A DNA stretch of 28,994 nt, taken from assembly GCA_016711105.1 (NCBI GenBank), contig JADJTO010000020.1, positions 1 through 28,994 of the forward strand, read 5' to 3'. The position numbers and the translations under genes are program-made. This DNA comes from Micropruina sp. (GTDB lineage Bacteria > Actinomycetota > Actinomycetes > Propionibacteriales > Propionibacteriaceae). This document shows, one piece after another, positions 6,076 through 14,236 of the stretch; position 1 is the stretch's first letter; every line of letters begins with the position of its first letter. Below the pieces are notes generated by a model. The model was not told the origin of the DNA. It saw nothing but the letters and a program-made list of their open reading frames with translations, and did not search any database.

Positions 6076-7938
6076 ATGACACCCGTGCCCACCCCATCCC
6101 CCACCGCCCTCGACGTTCTGCGGTCCACGTTCGGCTACGACAGCTTCCGCGGCGAGCAGGAAGAGATCATCGGCCATGTCGTCGGCGGCGGCGACGCGCT
6201 CGTCCTGATGCCGACCGGCGGGGGCAAGTCGCTCTGTTATCAGATTCCCGCCCTCGTCCGGCCCGGCGTCGGCGTGGTGATTTCCCCACTGATCGCGCTC
6301 ATGCACGACCAGGTCACCGCCATGGAAGCCCTCGGTGTCCGCGCCGGGTTTCTCAACTCCACCCAGTCCTCCGATCAGCGCCGCCAGACCGAACACGCCG
6401 CGCTCGCCGGTGAGCTTGATCTGCTCTACCTCGCGCCGGAGCGACTCGGCATGGCCGGCACAACCACCCTGCTGGATCGGCTCGAGGTGTCCATCTTCGC
6501 CATCGACGAGGCGCACTGTGTCTCCCAATGGGGCCACGACTTCCGTCCTGATTACCTGCGCCTCTCCGTTCTCCAGGAGCGGTGGCCGGACGTCCCCCGG
6601 ATCGCGCTGACCGCGACCGCGACCCCGGCCACCCGCCGCGAGATCGTCCAACGACTAGGGCTGACCCAGGCCCGTGAGTTCGTCGCCAGCTTCGACCGTC
6701 CGAACATCACCTACCGGATCGAACCCAAGCAGCAGCCGCTCGCCCAGCTCGTCTCCCTGATCAACGCCGAGCACTCCGGCGACGCGGGCATCGTCTACTG
6801 CCTCTCCCGGGCTTCGGTCGAGAAGACCGCCGAGGCGCTCGGAGGCGAAGGCATCACCGCCCTGCCCTACCACGCGGGCCTGCCAGCGCCCGTCCGCGCA
6901 GCCAATCAGTCGCGGTTCCTGCGCGATGACGGCATCGTCATGGTCGCCACGATCGCCTTCGGCATGGGCATCGACAAGCCGGACGTCCGCTTCGTCGCCC
7001 ACCTCGACCTGCCCAAGAGCATCGAGGGCTACTACCAAGAGACCGGACGAGCCGGACGCGACAGCCTGCCAGCGACCGCCTGGATGGCCTACGGCCTGGC
7101 TGACGTCGTCCAACTCCGGCAGCTGATCGCCCGCTCTGAGGGCGACGCGGCCCACAAGCGGCTCCAGGGCCAACACCTCGACGCGATGCTGGGCCTGTGC
7201 GAAACCATGCACTGCCGACGCCAAGTCGTGCTGGAGTACTTCGGGCAGAAGAGCGAACCGTGCGGCAACTGCGACACCTGCCTGACCCCACCGGAGGCCT
7301 GGGACGGCACCGTCGCGGCGCAGAAGCTGCTCTCCACCGTGGTGCGACTCAAGCGTGAACGAAACCAGCGCTTCGGCGCCGGTCAGCTGATCGACATTCT
7401 GCGGGGTAACCGCACCGCGAAGGTCGACCAGTGGGAGCATCACCAGCTGAGTACGTTCGGGATCGGCACCGACCTCGACGACCAGCAGTGGCGAGCGGTC
7501 GTGCGCCAACTGCTCTCCACCTCAGCCCTTGCCGTGTCGGGCGACGGGCACGGCACGCTGGAGATCACCGAGACCTCCTGGCCGGTGCTGCGCGGTGAAC
7601 GGGCAGTCCAACTCCGCCAGGACGCCCATCCGCGAGCCGTCCGCAAAGGCCGCAAGACCGCCGACGCCGGCGGTGGCGGTTCGCGATCCCGCGCGGCCGC
7701 GGCGTCCGGGCTGGAGGCGAACGAGAAGGACCTGTTCGAGAGCCTGCGGAGTTGGCGCGGCGAAACGGCGCGCGCCGCCGGAGTGCCCGCCTACGTCGTC
7801 TTCTCGGATGCGACCCTGGTCGGGATCTCCCGGGCCCGCCCCGCCACGCTGGGTGAACTTTCCGCGGTCAGCGGCGTCGGCGCAAAGAAGCTGGAGTCCT
7901 ACGGTGACGCCGTCCTGACGGTCGTGGCCGGCACCTGA
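6076..7938 (+). CDS. recQ: ATP-dependent DNA helicase RecQ
   Basis: A superfamily 2 3'-5' DNA helicase of 620 residues for recombination and fork repair. Motif 0 is FRGEQEEII, Walker A MPTGGGKS ends at K51-S52, DEAH is at 144-147 followed by the RecQ aromatic loop CVSQWGHDFRPDY, and motif VI is YYQETGRAGRD. The zinc-binding segment has four cysteines (C in GLCETMHC, then EPCGNC and DTCL). A winged-helix RQC region follows. An HRDC domain occupies roughly the last 80 residues and contains LGELSAVSGVGAKKLESYG. The start is uncertain: ATG 6076, or GTG 6085, the latter lying 8 bp after a TACGAT -10-like hexamer and so possibly leaderless. It is convergent with the DUF1905 gene. Confidence 0.95.
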   Translation: MTPVPTPSPTALDVLRSTFGYDSFRGEQEEIIGHVVGGGDALVLMPTGGGKSLCYQIPALVRPGVGVVISPLIALMHDQVTAMEALGVRAGFLNSTQSSDQRRQTEHAALAGELDLLYLAPERLGMAGTTTLLDRLEVSIFAIDEAHCVSQWGHDFRPDYLRLSVLQERWPDVPRIALTATATPATRREIVQRLGLTQAREFVASFDRPNITYRIEPKQQPLAQLVSLINAEHSGDAGIVYCLSRASVEKTAEALGGEGITALPYHAGLPAPVRAANQSRFLRDDGIVMVATIAFGMGIDKPDVRFVAHLDLPKSIEGYYQETGRAGRDSLPATAWMAYGLADVVQLRQLIARSEGDAAHKRLQGQHLDAMLGLCETMHCRRQVVLEYFGQKSEPCGNCDTCLTPPEAWDGTVAAQKLLSTVVRLKRERNQRFGAGQLIDILRGNRTAKVDQWEHHQLSTFGIGTDLDDQQWRAVVRQLLSTSALAVSGDGHGTLEITETSWPVLRGERAVQLRQDAHPRAVRKGRKTADAGGGGSRSRAAAASGLEANEKDLFESLRSWRGETARAAGVPAYVVFSDATLVGISRARPATLGELSAVSGVGAKKLESYGDAVLTVVAGT

Positions 7939-7975
7939 GACGACGAATCGGCCAACAGCCACGGCCATCGGCCAA

Positions 7976-8272
7976 TCAGGCGTCGATCAGGCGCAGCACG
8001 ACAGTGACATCGTCGTCGTCCTCCAGCAGCTCAGCTTGCCGGACGCTCTTCTTCATCGGCAGCATGTACGTCCCGCGGCGGGAGTCCGGAAAGACCGACG
8101 TCCGCCACGTCGTTGCCCCGACCGTCACCTCGACCCGGAGCGATCCGAATCCCCGCGGCGGTCCCGCCCTCAGCCGGACCAGGTCGGCCAGCTCGACCGG
8201 CAGCGAAACGAAGCGCCAGGCGTCCGCAGCTTCGGCGCGCCACAAGGGGGCGGTGAAAGTGATCTCGTCCAC
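7976..8272 (-). CDS. DUF1905 domain-containing protein
   Basis: A 98-residue protein matching DUF1905 over its whole length. It opens with DEITFTAPLWRAEAADAWRFVSLP, has a central GFGSLRVEVTVGATTWRTSVFP and GTYMLPMKKSVR, and ends with DDDDVTVVLRLIDA. These are small beta-barrel-like proteins of unknown function, sometimes fused to YdeI-like modules. The GTG at 8272 was chosen because GGGAGGAAG precedes it at good spacing; the longer open frame upstream lies inside the methyltransferase gene in another frame. It is 62 bp downstream of that gene on the same strand and may share its transcript. Confidence 0.85.
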   Translation of the reverse strand: MDEITFTAPLWRAEAADAWRFVSLPVELADLVRLRAGPPRGFGSLRVEVTVGATTWRTSVFPDSRRGTYMLPMKKSVRQAELLEDDDDVTVVLRLIDA

Positions 8273-8334
8273 GGCTTCCTCCCGGCTGGCAACGAGCCCA
8301 GTCTGGACCGGACGAGCCCCAATCGTCCACGGAG

Positions 8335-9060
8335 TCACCTCGAAAAACCGGCCACATGCCAGAGGGCGCCTCGGTGACGGTAGACCGGCGCCAAACCTTG
8401 CCGAGCCAGGGTGGCCAGCATCTCCGCCGGCGGGTGCATGAACGTCTTGAAACCGTGCCCGGCCAGGCGGAACACAAGGTTCTGCGCCCCCGCGTAAGCG
8501 ATAGTGGCCAGGTTTCGGGGTGGGTGCGAGAACACCAGCAACCGCCGGGCGTGTGAGGCAGCAGACGCCAGAAGACCCTGGTGATCGGGGTAGCAACACA
8601 CGACCCGGTGCAGCACCACAATGTCGGCCGCTTCCACGGCATCTGGGTCGAGCGCGATGTTGACCTGAAGGCGCCTGGCTCGGTGGATCAGGCCGGCAGC
8701 TTCCAACAACGAGGCCGCCTCGGCGTCATAGCTGCTGACGAGTTCAACCGTGGTGACATGGTCGGCGCCACGCTTGAGCAGTTCAACCCCGATCTCGCCC
8801 GCGCCCCCGCCCACCTCGAGCACGGTCGCACCCTCCACGCCGCGACGGCTCAGAAAGCCGATGATCTGTCGTTGCGCCGCAGTCAGCCCGCGACGTCGAT
8901 ACCGGTCGGCCACGGAACGGGCAAACCGCTCGTCGAAGATCGCATAGTGGCCCTGCGGGCTGCAGCAGCCGGACACCTTCCGCCTCACCTTCGGGCCGAC
9001 CCTCGACCTTCTTCCAAGGATGCCCCCACCCGGCCCGCTGCGTCCTGAACGTATCCCCAC
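8335..9060 (-). CDS. class I SAM-dependent methyltransferase
   Basis: A Rossmann-fold methyltransferase. Motif I is VLEVGGGAGEIGVELL, the acidic end of strand 2 is VTTVELVSSY, and motif post-II/IV is ADIVVLHRVVCCYPD. The N-terminal CCSPQGHYAIFDERFA plus YRRRGLTAAQ block recalls the small actinobacterial methyltransferases annotated as Mg-protoporphyrin O-methyltransferase-like, but that reaction should not be assumed. The longest frame starts at GTG 9060 (241 residues). A GTG at 8976, just before SGCCSPQG and preceded by GAGGCGGAAG, would remove 28 low-complexity residues and may be the true start. It is divergent from padR. Confidence 0.85.
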   Translation of the reverse strand: MGIRSGRSGPGGGILGRRSRVGPKVRRKVSGCCSPQGHYAIFDERFARSVADRYRRRGLTAAQRQIIGFLSRRGVEGATVLEVGGGAGEIGVELLKRGADHVTTVELVSSYDAEAASLLEAAGLIHRARRLQVNIALDPDAVEAADIVVLHRVVCCYPDHQGLLASAASHARRLLVFSHPPRNLATIAYAGAQNLVFRLAGHGFKTFMHPPAEMLATLARQGLAPVYRHRGALWHVAGFSR

Positions 9061-9091
9061 GATTTTCCGGAGACCTTCAAACCCCCGATAG

Positions 9092-9104
9092 CTTGCATTG
9101 CAAG
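9092..9104. promoter_or_regulatory. putative PadR operator
   Basis: The perfect palindrome CTTGCATTGCAAG lies 23 bp before the padR start in the 67-bp divergent gap to the methyltransferase gene. PadR regulators usually bind such a palindrome over their own promoter. Inference from position. Confidence 0.45.
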
Positions 9105-9127
9105 GTAGCTGGCGTTACCGTTAACCC

Positions 9128-9469
9128 ATGCGCACCGAACATGAGGCCTGGGCCTCACAGCTTCGCAAGGGAGTGCTGGAGTTGGCCGTCCTGGGCCTCC
9201 TCGCCGGCGAACCGAAATATGGCTCCCAATTGGTGGACGATCTGGCCACCCATCCCGAACTGTCGATCAGCGCGGGCACCGTCTACCCCTTGCTTGCCCG
9301 GCTGGCCAAGGCCGGGCTGGTCACCTCCGTGTGGCAGGAGTCCCCCGTGGGCCCGCCGCGCAAGTACTACACGCTGACCGAACCCGGCCGGCGCACACTG
9401 AACGCGATGACGCAGGCGTTTCGAGCAGTCTCCGCCACCGTGACCACGATCCTGGAGGGACAGCGATGA
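9128..9469 (+). CDS. PadR family transcriptional regulator
   Basis: A 113-residue winged-helix regulator of the short PadR-s2 type. It shows LRKGVLELAVLGLLAGEPKYG, the recognition region LSISAGTVYPLLARLAKAGLV and the wing PPRKYYTLTEPGR. Such proteins repress their own operon and respond to small ligands. The ATG at 9128 follows the putative operator; no strong Shine-Dalgarno is seen, so a leaderless or short leader is possible. The stop overlaps the next ATG (ATGA), which couples it to the HAAS membrane protein, its usual partner. Confidence 0.93.
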   Translation: MRTEHEAWASQLRKGVLELAVLGLLAGEPKYGSQLVDDLATHPELSISAGTVYPLLARLAKAGLVTSVWQESPVGPPRKYYTLTEPGRRTLNAMTQAFRAVSATVTTILEGQR

Positions 9470-10341
9470 TCCGCTCGCTCGATGACTTGAACCCCACTGC
9501 ACGTGCCGCGGCTCAGAAGTACTTGGACGCCGTCGCAGCCGACCTTGATGCTGAGTTCCGCGAGCCCGTCCTGTGTGACCTGCGGGCCCACCTCAACGAT
9601 CACCTGGCCGCCGACGCCACCGAAGCCGACGTCCAGGCGTTGATCGACGAGGCCGGCCCGGTCGTCACCGGGCAGGCGGAAACGTCCGCTTCCGAGACCT
9701 TCAAGCACCGCTTGACCAACGGTTTCCGGCTGACCGACGCGGACGCCCGAGTCGCCTCAACCTGGTGGAACCCCACCGATGACCGACTCTTCCTGCCCCG
9801 AGCCCTCGGCTGGGGTTGGGACCTCAACTTCGGCGCCCTAGCCGTCCGGCTCGGCCTGATCGAGCCGGACGCCGAAAGCGTCCCGTTCTCCTCGACCCCG
9901 GATTCCGCCTTCAAGCTGGCCGCGGCGGTACCTGTCGCCCTGGCTGGTGCGACCGTCCTGCACTACGCGGTCCGCGGACGAAGCCTGCCCTCGTCACTGC
10001 CCGCCAATTGGGACGTCGCCGGCGCCCCCAATCGCTGGACCAGCAAGCGGCAAGCCATGGCCACCGACCTTGCCACCACGGTGCTGCCGGCCGCGGTCGC
10101 CACCTGGGCCGCCTACTCCGGACGTCCGCGACCCAACCGGGCCGGAGCCATCGCCGCGTCCACCGCGGTCGCCTCCGTCGGGGCCTTCGTCACCCTCTGG
10201 CGAAGCCTCGGTGGCGGCCGACACCCCTGGGCCGGCCCGTCCATGCTCGGCGTGCTCACCGGTTCGATCGGCGGGCTCCTGCTGGGCCTGGCCAAGGCCG
10301 GACGCGCCGCGGAAATCGAGCGGGACGTCCACCACACGTGA
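9466..10341 (+). CDS. HAAS/DUF5808/DUF1648-type membrane protein paired with PadR
   Basis: A 291-residue membrane protein. Residues ~1-85 form a soluble HAAS-like helical domain (YLDAVAADLDAEFREPVLCDLRAH and later ALIDEAGP). Residues ~105-130 (WWNPTDDRLFLPRALGWGWD then LNFG) match DUF5808. A DUF1648-like segment follows (LPANWDVAGAPNRWTSK) among four or so hydrophobic segments (AAAVPVALAGATVLHYAV, TTVLPAAVATWAAYS, AIAASTAVASVGAFVTLW, MLGVLTGSIGGLLLGLA). HAAS domains sit beside PadR genes and are thought to sense a signal at the membrane. It is coupled to padR by a 4-bp overlap, with GGAGGGACAGCG as its ribosome site inside padR, and ends at an 11-bp hairpin. Confidence 0.8.
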   Translation: MIRSLDDLNPTARAAAQKYLDAVAADLDAEFREPVLCDLRAHLNDHLAADATEADVQALIDEAGPVVTGQAETSASETFKHRLTNGFRLTDADARVASTWWNPTDDRLFLPRALGWGWDLNFGALAVRLGLIEPDAESVPFSSTPDSAFKLAAAVPVALAGATVLHYAVRGRSLPSSLPANWDVAGAPNRWTSKRQAMATDLATTVLPAAVATWAAYSGRPRPNRAGAIAASTAVASVGAFVTLWRSLGGGRHPWAGPSMLGVLTGSIGGLLLGLAKAGRAAEIERDVHHT

Positions 10342-10349
10342 GCCCGGAC

Positions 10350-10376
10350 GGGTGCCGGCGCTCGCCGCCGGCACCC
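10350..10376 (+). terminator. 11-bp GC hairpin after the padR-HAAS operon
   Basis: GGGTGCCGGCG (10350-10360) and CGCCGGCACCC (10366-10376) pair perfectly around the loop CTCGC, 9 bp after the stop. A C-rich rather than T-rich tail follows, as is common in high-GC actinobacteria. Confidence 0.7.
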
Positions 10377-10633
10377 CTCCCAGTCAGGTCAACCACGAGC
10401 CCTCCCCCAGCCCAGAGCGCATCGTTTCAGCTAGCCAGGGCCGGGTGGGCAACCCCCGATTCTCCAGATTCCGCCCGGGTGCCGTAGGGTTACTCACGAA
10501 CGACCCGCTCCGTCTTGCCTCGGGTCGTCCGGTGATGCGGAACATTTCCGCTGGCCGCGCCGCACCGTTCAGGGAACGGAACCAGCTGAGCGCGCCGGGC
10601 GAGACACCACCGTTTGAATGGATTGACTTTTTC
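10377..10633 (+). other. long leader region upstream of the DEAD-box helicase
   Basis: About 257 bp with no recognisable gene. It contains an 8-bp perfect stem ACGACCCG / CGGGTCGT at 10500-10507 and 10521-10528, and a possible -10 TAGGGT at 10485-10490. Long structured leaders are known on cold-induced DEAD-box helicase mRNAs; whether this one is transcribed is unknown. An in-frame ATG at 10535 would place part of it in the protein. Confidence 0.35.
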
Positions 10634-12076
10634 GTGACTTCTCCTGATTTCGCACGCCTTGGCGTGCCCACCAACCTCGCCGCGGTCCTGAGCGAGCGTG
10701 GAATCACCATCCCCACCCCGATCCAGGCGGCCACGCTGCCTGACTCCTTCGCCGGGCGCGACGTGCTCGGACGGGGCCGCACCGGCTCCGGCAAGACCTA
10801 CGCCTTCCTGCTCCCGCTGGTCGCCCGGCTCACTGCCGCCAAGCGTCGCTCCAGCAGCAAGCGCCCCCGCGCCCTCATCCTGGCCCCCACCCGCGAACTC
10901 GTCGCGCAGATCGAAGAGTCGCTCCGGCCGCTCGAAGCAGCCGCCGGACTGACCAGCCAGACCGTCTTCGGCGGTGTCGGGCAGTACCCGCAGGTGCAGG
11001 CCCTGGCCCGCGGCGTCGACATCCTGATCGCCTGCCCCGGACGCCTGCTCGACCTGATGAATCAGGGTCACGCCGTCCTGGATTCGATCGAGGTCACCGT
11101 GATCGACGAAGCCGACCACATGGCTGACATGGGCTTCCTGCCGATGGTCCGCCGGATCCTCGACAAGACCCCGGAGCGCGGCCAGCGGATGCTGTTCTCG
11201 GCCACCCTCGACCAGGGCGTGGCCGTGCTGGTGAACCGCTACCTGCACTCCCCCGTCACCCACGAGGCCGATTCCGCGCACAGCCCGGTCGGCACCATGG
11301 AGCATCACGTGCTGCGGGTTGACGTGGCCGAACGCCCCGAGGTGTTGGCCGATCTGGCCGCCGCCCCTGGCCGGACGATTCTGTTCACCCGCACCAAGCA
11401 CGGCGCCAAGAAGCTGACCAAGCAGCTCGTCGGACGGGGCATCCCCGCGGTCGAACTGCACGGCAACCTGAGCCAGGGGGCACGCACCCGCAACCTGGAC
11501 GCGTTCGGCAATGGTTCGGTCCAGACCCTGGTCGCCACCGACATCGCCGCCCGCGGCATCCACGTCGATGACGTCGCCCTGGTCGTGCACGCCGACCCGC
11601 CCACCGAGTTCAAGGCCTACCTGCACCGCTCCGGACGCACAGCCCGCGCCGGCCAGTCCGGCACCGTGATCACGCTGGTCACCCCCGATCAGCGTGACGA
11701 GGTGCGCGTGATGATGCGGGCGGCCAAGATCCAGCCCACGATCACCGGCGTCCGCGCCGGCGATGAGACGATGCGCAGCTTGGCGCCCGGTGAGCGGACC
11801 TACCTCTCCCTCGGCGAGGCCGAGGCGATCGCCAACCCGCACGCCGGGGAGGCTCAGCCTCAGCGGACGTCCGGCGGGCAGCGTCGCGGTTCCTCGGGCG
11901 GCGGCGGCGGTCGCCAGCGTCCGGCCGGTCAGGGTCGGGCTCGCACCGCAGCGCCGAAAGCCGGCGGGTCGAGCAACGGCCAGTCCCGACAGGCTGCTCC
12001 GGTCAGCACCGGCAGCCGCGGTGGCGTGGCCGCCTTCTCGGCCTCGGCCGGACGCGCCGGTCGCCGTCGCGGCTGA
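10634..12076 (+). CDS. DEAD-box ATP-dependent RNA helicase
   Basis: A 480-residue cytoplasmic RNA helicase that remodels rRNA or mRNA structure. Motifs in order: Q motif FARLGVP...ITIPTPIQ (to ~31), Walker A GRTGSGKT (48-55, Arg where Ala is usual), Ia PTRELVAQI, DEAD at 158-161, SAT at 189-191, IV ILFTRTKHGAKKL, V VATDIAARGIHVDDV, VI HRSGRTARAGQSG. The last ~85 residues are a Gly/Arg/Ser-rich disordered tail suited to RNA binding. The GTG at 10634 puts MTSPDFARLGVP at the N-terminus, the usual form in related proteins. ATG 10535 would add 33 residues without similarity. No clear Shine-Dalgarno precedes either. Confidence 0.92.
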   Translation: MTSPDFARLGVPTNLAAVLSERGITIPTPIQAATLPDSFAGRDVLGRGRTGSGKTYAFLLPLVARLTAAKRRSSSKRPRALILAPTRELVAQIEESLRPLEAAAGLTSQTVFGGVGQYPQVQALARGVDILIACPGRLLDLMNQGHAVLDSIEVTVIDEADHMADMGFLPMVRRILDKTPERGQRMLFSATLDQGVAVLVNRYLHSPVTHEADSAHSPVGTMEHHVLRVDVAERPEVLADLAAAPGRTILFTRTKHGAKKLTKQLVGRGIPAVELHGNLSQGARTRNLDAFGNGSVQTLVATDIAARGIHVDDVALVVHADPPTEFKAYLHRSGRTARAGQSGTVITLVTPDQRDEVRVMMRAAKIQPTITGVRAGDETMRSLAPGERTYLSLGEAEAIANPHAGEAQPQRTSGGQRRGSSGGGGGRQRPAGQGRARTAAPKAGGSSNGQSRQAAPVSTGSRGGVAAFSASAGRAGRRRG

Positions 12077-12112
12077 CCGAATGCCTCGGCGCTGGCCTAA
12101 CAGCGCAACACT

Positions 12113-12145
12113 CGGCCCTGATCATTCCTCGAATGGTCAGGGCCG
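12113..12145. terminator. bidirectional hairpin between convergent genes
   Basis: GGCCCTGATCATT pairs with AATGGTCAGGGCC over 13 positions with one G-T, around a 5-nt loop. It lies 37 bp after the helicase stop and contains the TGA of the oppositely directed gene ending at 12137. Confidence 0.65.
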
Positions 12146-12613
12146 TGCTGCGCGCGCCATCACCTCGGAGTCGAGTCGCTGCATGGTCATCATCGACTCA
12201 ACGGCTCGCCGGGACACCTCAGGGTCGGGGTCGCTGACCAGGTCGATGCACGCCTGCGGCACGATCTGCCAGCTCAGCCCGAAGCGGTCCTTGCACCAGC
12301 CACACATGCTCTCGGCACCCCCATCGGCGGTCAGCGCCTCCCAGTAGCGATCCGCCTCGGCCTGGGTTTCGCAGGTGAGGACGATCGAGACCGCCTCGGT
12401 CAAGGGAAACATCGGCCCGCCATTGAGCGCGACATACCGCTGGCCAGCCAGGGTGAAGTCGGCCTGGATCACGTCCCCGACCTCGGAGCCGGGCGCGCCG
12501 CCCGGGTTGCGCAGAATGCTGCCGATCTGGGAGTCCGGCACCAAGGCGGTATAGAAGAGGGCAGCCTCTTCAGCCTGATTGTCGAACCAGATGCAGGTGT
12601 GAACGTTCGGCAT
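12137..12613 (-). CDS. VOC family protein (3-demethylubiquinone methyltransferase-like, PhnB)
   Basis: A 158-residue glyoxalase-fold protein of the 3-dmu-9_3-mt/PhnB branch. It opens with HTCIWFDNQAEEAALFY, continues with DFTLAGQRYVALNGGPMF and TEAVSIVLTCETQAEADRYW, and has the late motif MCGWCKDRFGLSWQIVP that marks this branch. Despite the family name, methyltransferase activity is not established for it. The ATG at 12613 has GGAGG six bases upstream. The final ~30 residues (DPEVSRRAVESMMTMQRLD) also fit the family. It is alone on its strand and shares a terminator with the helicase. The 286 bp upstream, to the DUF302 stop, show only the palindromes at 12862-12905. Confidence 0.9.
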   Translation of the reverse strand: MPNVHTCIWFDNQAEEAALFYTALVPDSQIGSILRNPGGAPGSEVGDVIQADFTLAGQRYVALNGGPMFPLTEAVSIVLTCETQAEADRYWEALTADGGAESMCGWCKDRFGLSWQIVPQACIDLVSDPDPEVSRRAVESMMTMQRLDSEVMARAARP

Positions 12614-12861
12614 GAAACCTCCATTGAAGACCGCGTCAGTGCCGCAACTATGCGCCCTGGCCCAGGCCCTGTCGAGTCAATGGACGCCACGGCCGCGCTG
12701 TCACCCGACCCACTAGAGGCCACGCCGGCTGCGACGCTCCCGGCCGCACCGGACTGTCGGCCTGGAAAGTGGGTCAACTCAGGATGGTCGGCCCGAACCT
12801 CGATCACCCGATCAGCGGACGCGTACCCCAGCGCTAGCCAGGTGATCAGTTGGTCCCGGTT

Positions 12862-12905
12862 GCCTGAATGGCTAGTTCGCCTAGGCGACGTGACGTCGTT
12901 CAGGC
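12862..12905. repeat. nested palindromes at the end of the DUF302 gene
   Basis: GCCTGAA (12862-12868) pairs with TTCAGGC (12899-12905) around two further palindromes: a perfect 12-bp TCGCCTAGGCGA (12877-12888) and CGACG-TGA-CGTCG (12886-12898), which overlap and exclude each other. The right arm contains the DUF302 stop codon. A terminator role is likely. Confidence 0.5.
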
Positions 12906-13295
12906 GGTGCCGCGAAGCACCTCAAGGGTCTGGCTCAGTGCCACCGTGATCTGTTTGGCCAATCCGGCCAGGGCCGGGTTCAGGGTCAGAGACACCAGCA
13001 TCTCCGGGTTGATCGCCTCGACGACGGTGAGGCTCCCAGCCTGTCTCACGACGACGTTGCACGGCAGGAGCAGACCGATCGACGGCTCAATCTGCAGGGC
13101 ACTGTTCGCGAACCCCGGGTTGCACGCCCCGAGAATCAGCTGTGGTTCGATGTCGACACCGATCTTGTCCCACAGGGTCTTCTGCATGTCGATCTCGGCG
13201 ACGATGCCGAAACCGTTGGCAGCCAGCGCCTGCTTGACCTGTGGCACCACCTCGTCGAAGGGCTGGACCAAATCGATGCTCATTGCGTAACTCAT
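12900..13295 (-). CDS. DUF302 domain-containing protein
   Basis: A 131-residue DUF302 protein. Characteristic features are the early FDEVVPQVKQALAANGFGIVAEIDMQKTL, the central PQLILGACNPGFANSALQ segment with its single cysteine, and GLLLPCNVVVRQ then TVVEAINPEML. The fold is a small alpha/beta dimer that often occurs alone or attached to sulfur- or metal-related domains. The function is not established. The ATG at 13295 has AGGAGGTC upstream at good spacing; a second ATG four codons later is less likely. It is monocistronic and divergent from the gene at 13477. Confidence 0.9.
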   Translation of the reverse strand: MSYAMSIDLVQPFDEVVPQVKQALAANGFGIVAEIDMQKTLWDKIGVDIEPQLILGACNPGFANSALQIEPSIGLLLPCNVVVRQAGSLTVVEAINPEMLVSLTLNPALAGLAKQITVALSQTLEVLRGTA

Positions 13296-13463
13296 GGCGG
13301 ACCTCCTGTCTCGACCCTATGCCCCAAGCTGGCTGGTCGCGAGGGCATGACGCCAGCCTCAGAAGGGTTGGCGGCAAGATCGGTGACTCCACACCGGCCC
13401 GCCTTCCTGAGGGTTCTTGGTGCCGAATAGTCGCCACCACTCCCGCCGCGGGAAGGGCTGCCC

Positions 13464-13469
13464 TAGGCT
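13464..13469 (+). promoter_or_regulatory. possible -10 for a leaderless transcript
   Basis: TAGGCT ends 7 bp before the ATG at 13477, the spacing seen for leaderless actinobacterial mRNAs. There is no Shine-Dalgarno before that ATG. No clear -35 was found. Confidence 0.3.
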
Positions 13470-13476
13470 CCGAGAC

Positions 13477-14232
13477 ATGACCCGACGTCCACCCTCGATT
13501 CTGGGCGCGTTCCCCGCCGGCGACGGCGGGATTGAGGTGCGGTGGGAGGTGGATTCCTTCTTCGCCGATTCCGAAGATCCCGAGAGAGTCTTGGTCGCGC
13601 TCAACGGGATCTCGTTCGACAACCTCGACGGTTCTGAGGATTCCGTGGAGATCCCGTCTGCGACAATCATCGCCCTGGGCACCGCCGTGATCGTGATCAG
13701 CATCACGTTCTGGTGGTCTGGGTCCCCGGCCGAGCAGCAGCAGAGTTCGTTCCCGGTGCAGGTGCAGGCAGCCGGGGTAGAGAGCGGTGGCGTCTGGCCC
13801 GCGATGAAGCCGATCGTGACCCTGGTCTCCGTCCAGGCCCGGTCCGGAGCCACTCCAAGCCGGATCACGATCAACTGGCGGACGAACAACCACAACGACG
13901 GGAACATTTTCTGGGGACCGCAGGGCAATCAGCGACAGTTCCGCAGCAACATCAAGCCGGCCAACGCCTCCGTTGTCAGCGGCACCTTCACCACCGACCA
14001 ACCGCTGCAACCCGCAACGCTGTATTTCTTCACCGTCGAGGTGATCAACCGCCTGCACAGCCTGACCTGGTATGGCACCACGTTGGTTGTCCGCTCGGCC
14101 GCCGAGATACCCGCCTTCGTGCCCACGACCTCACTGCGGCAATTCCTCCAGCGCAGCGGACGCCCGCTCACCACCGGGGTCAGCCAGGTGATCGGCACGA
14201 CCCGCAGTCTGAGGAAGCTGCTGCTCGGCTAG
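13477..14232 (+). CDS. uncharacterised protein with Ig/FN3-like beta domains
   Basis: A 251-residue protein I cannot name. It seems to have two beta-sandwich-like halves. Residues ~17-98 include IEVRWEVDSFF, VLVALNGISFDNL and TAVIVISITFWWSG. Residues ~108-205 include MKPIVTLVSVQA, SRITINWRTNNHNDGNIFWG and LYFFTVEVINRL, the strand pattern of a fibronectin type III module. The last ~35 residues form a helical tail with a repeated SLRQFLQ / SLRKLLL pattern. No signal peptide or clear membrane helix is present; the IIALGTAVIVISITFWW stretch fits a beta strand pair as well as a helix. The start at 13477 follows a leaderless-type -10. It converges on the fibre-like gene, with 4 bp between the stops. 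Confidence 0.7.
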   Translation: MTRRPPSILGAFPAGDGGIEVRWEVDSFFADSEDPERVLVALNGISFDNLDGSEDSVEIPSATIIALGTAVIVISITFWWSGSPAEQQQSSFPVQVQAAGVESGGVWPAMKPIVTLVSVQARSGATPSRITINWRTNNHNDGNIFWGPQGNQRQFRSNIKPANASVVSGTFTTDQPLQPATLYFFTVEVINRLHSLTWYGTTLVVRSAAEIPAFVPTTSLRQFLQRSGRPLTTGVSQVIGTTRSLRKLLLG

Positions 14233-14236
14233 CTGG

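Noticed and set aside
10490..11842. 450-codon minus-strand open frame opposite the DEAD-box helicase
   Set aside because: Antisense shadow; its composition (Gly/Asp/Gln-rich, no motifs) mirrors the helicase codons.
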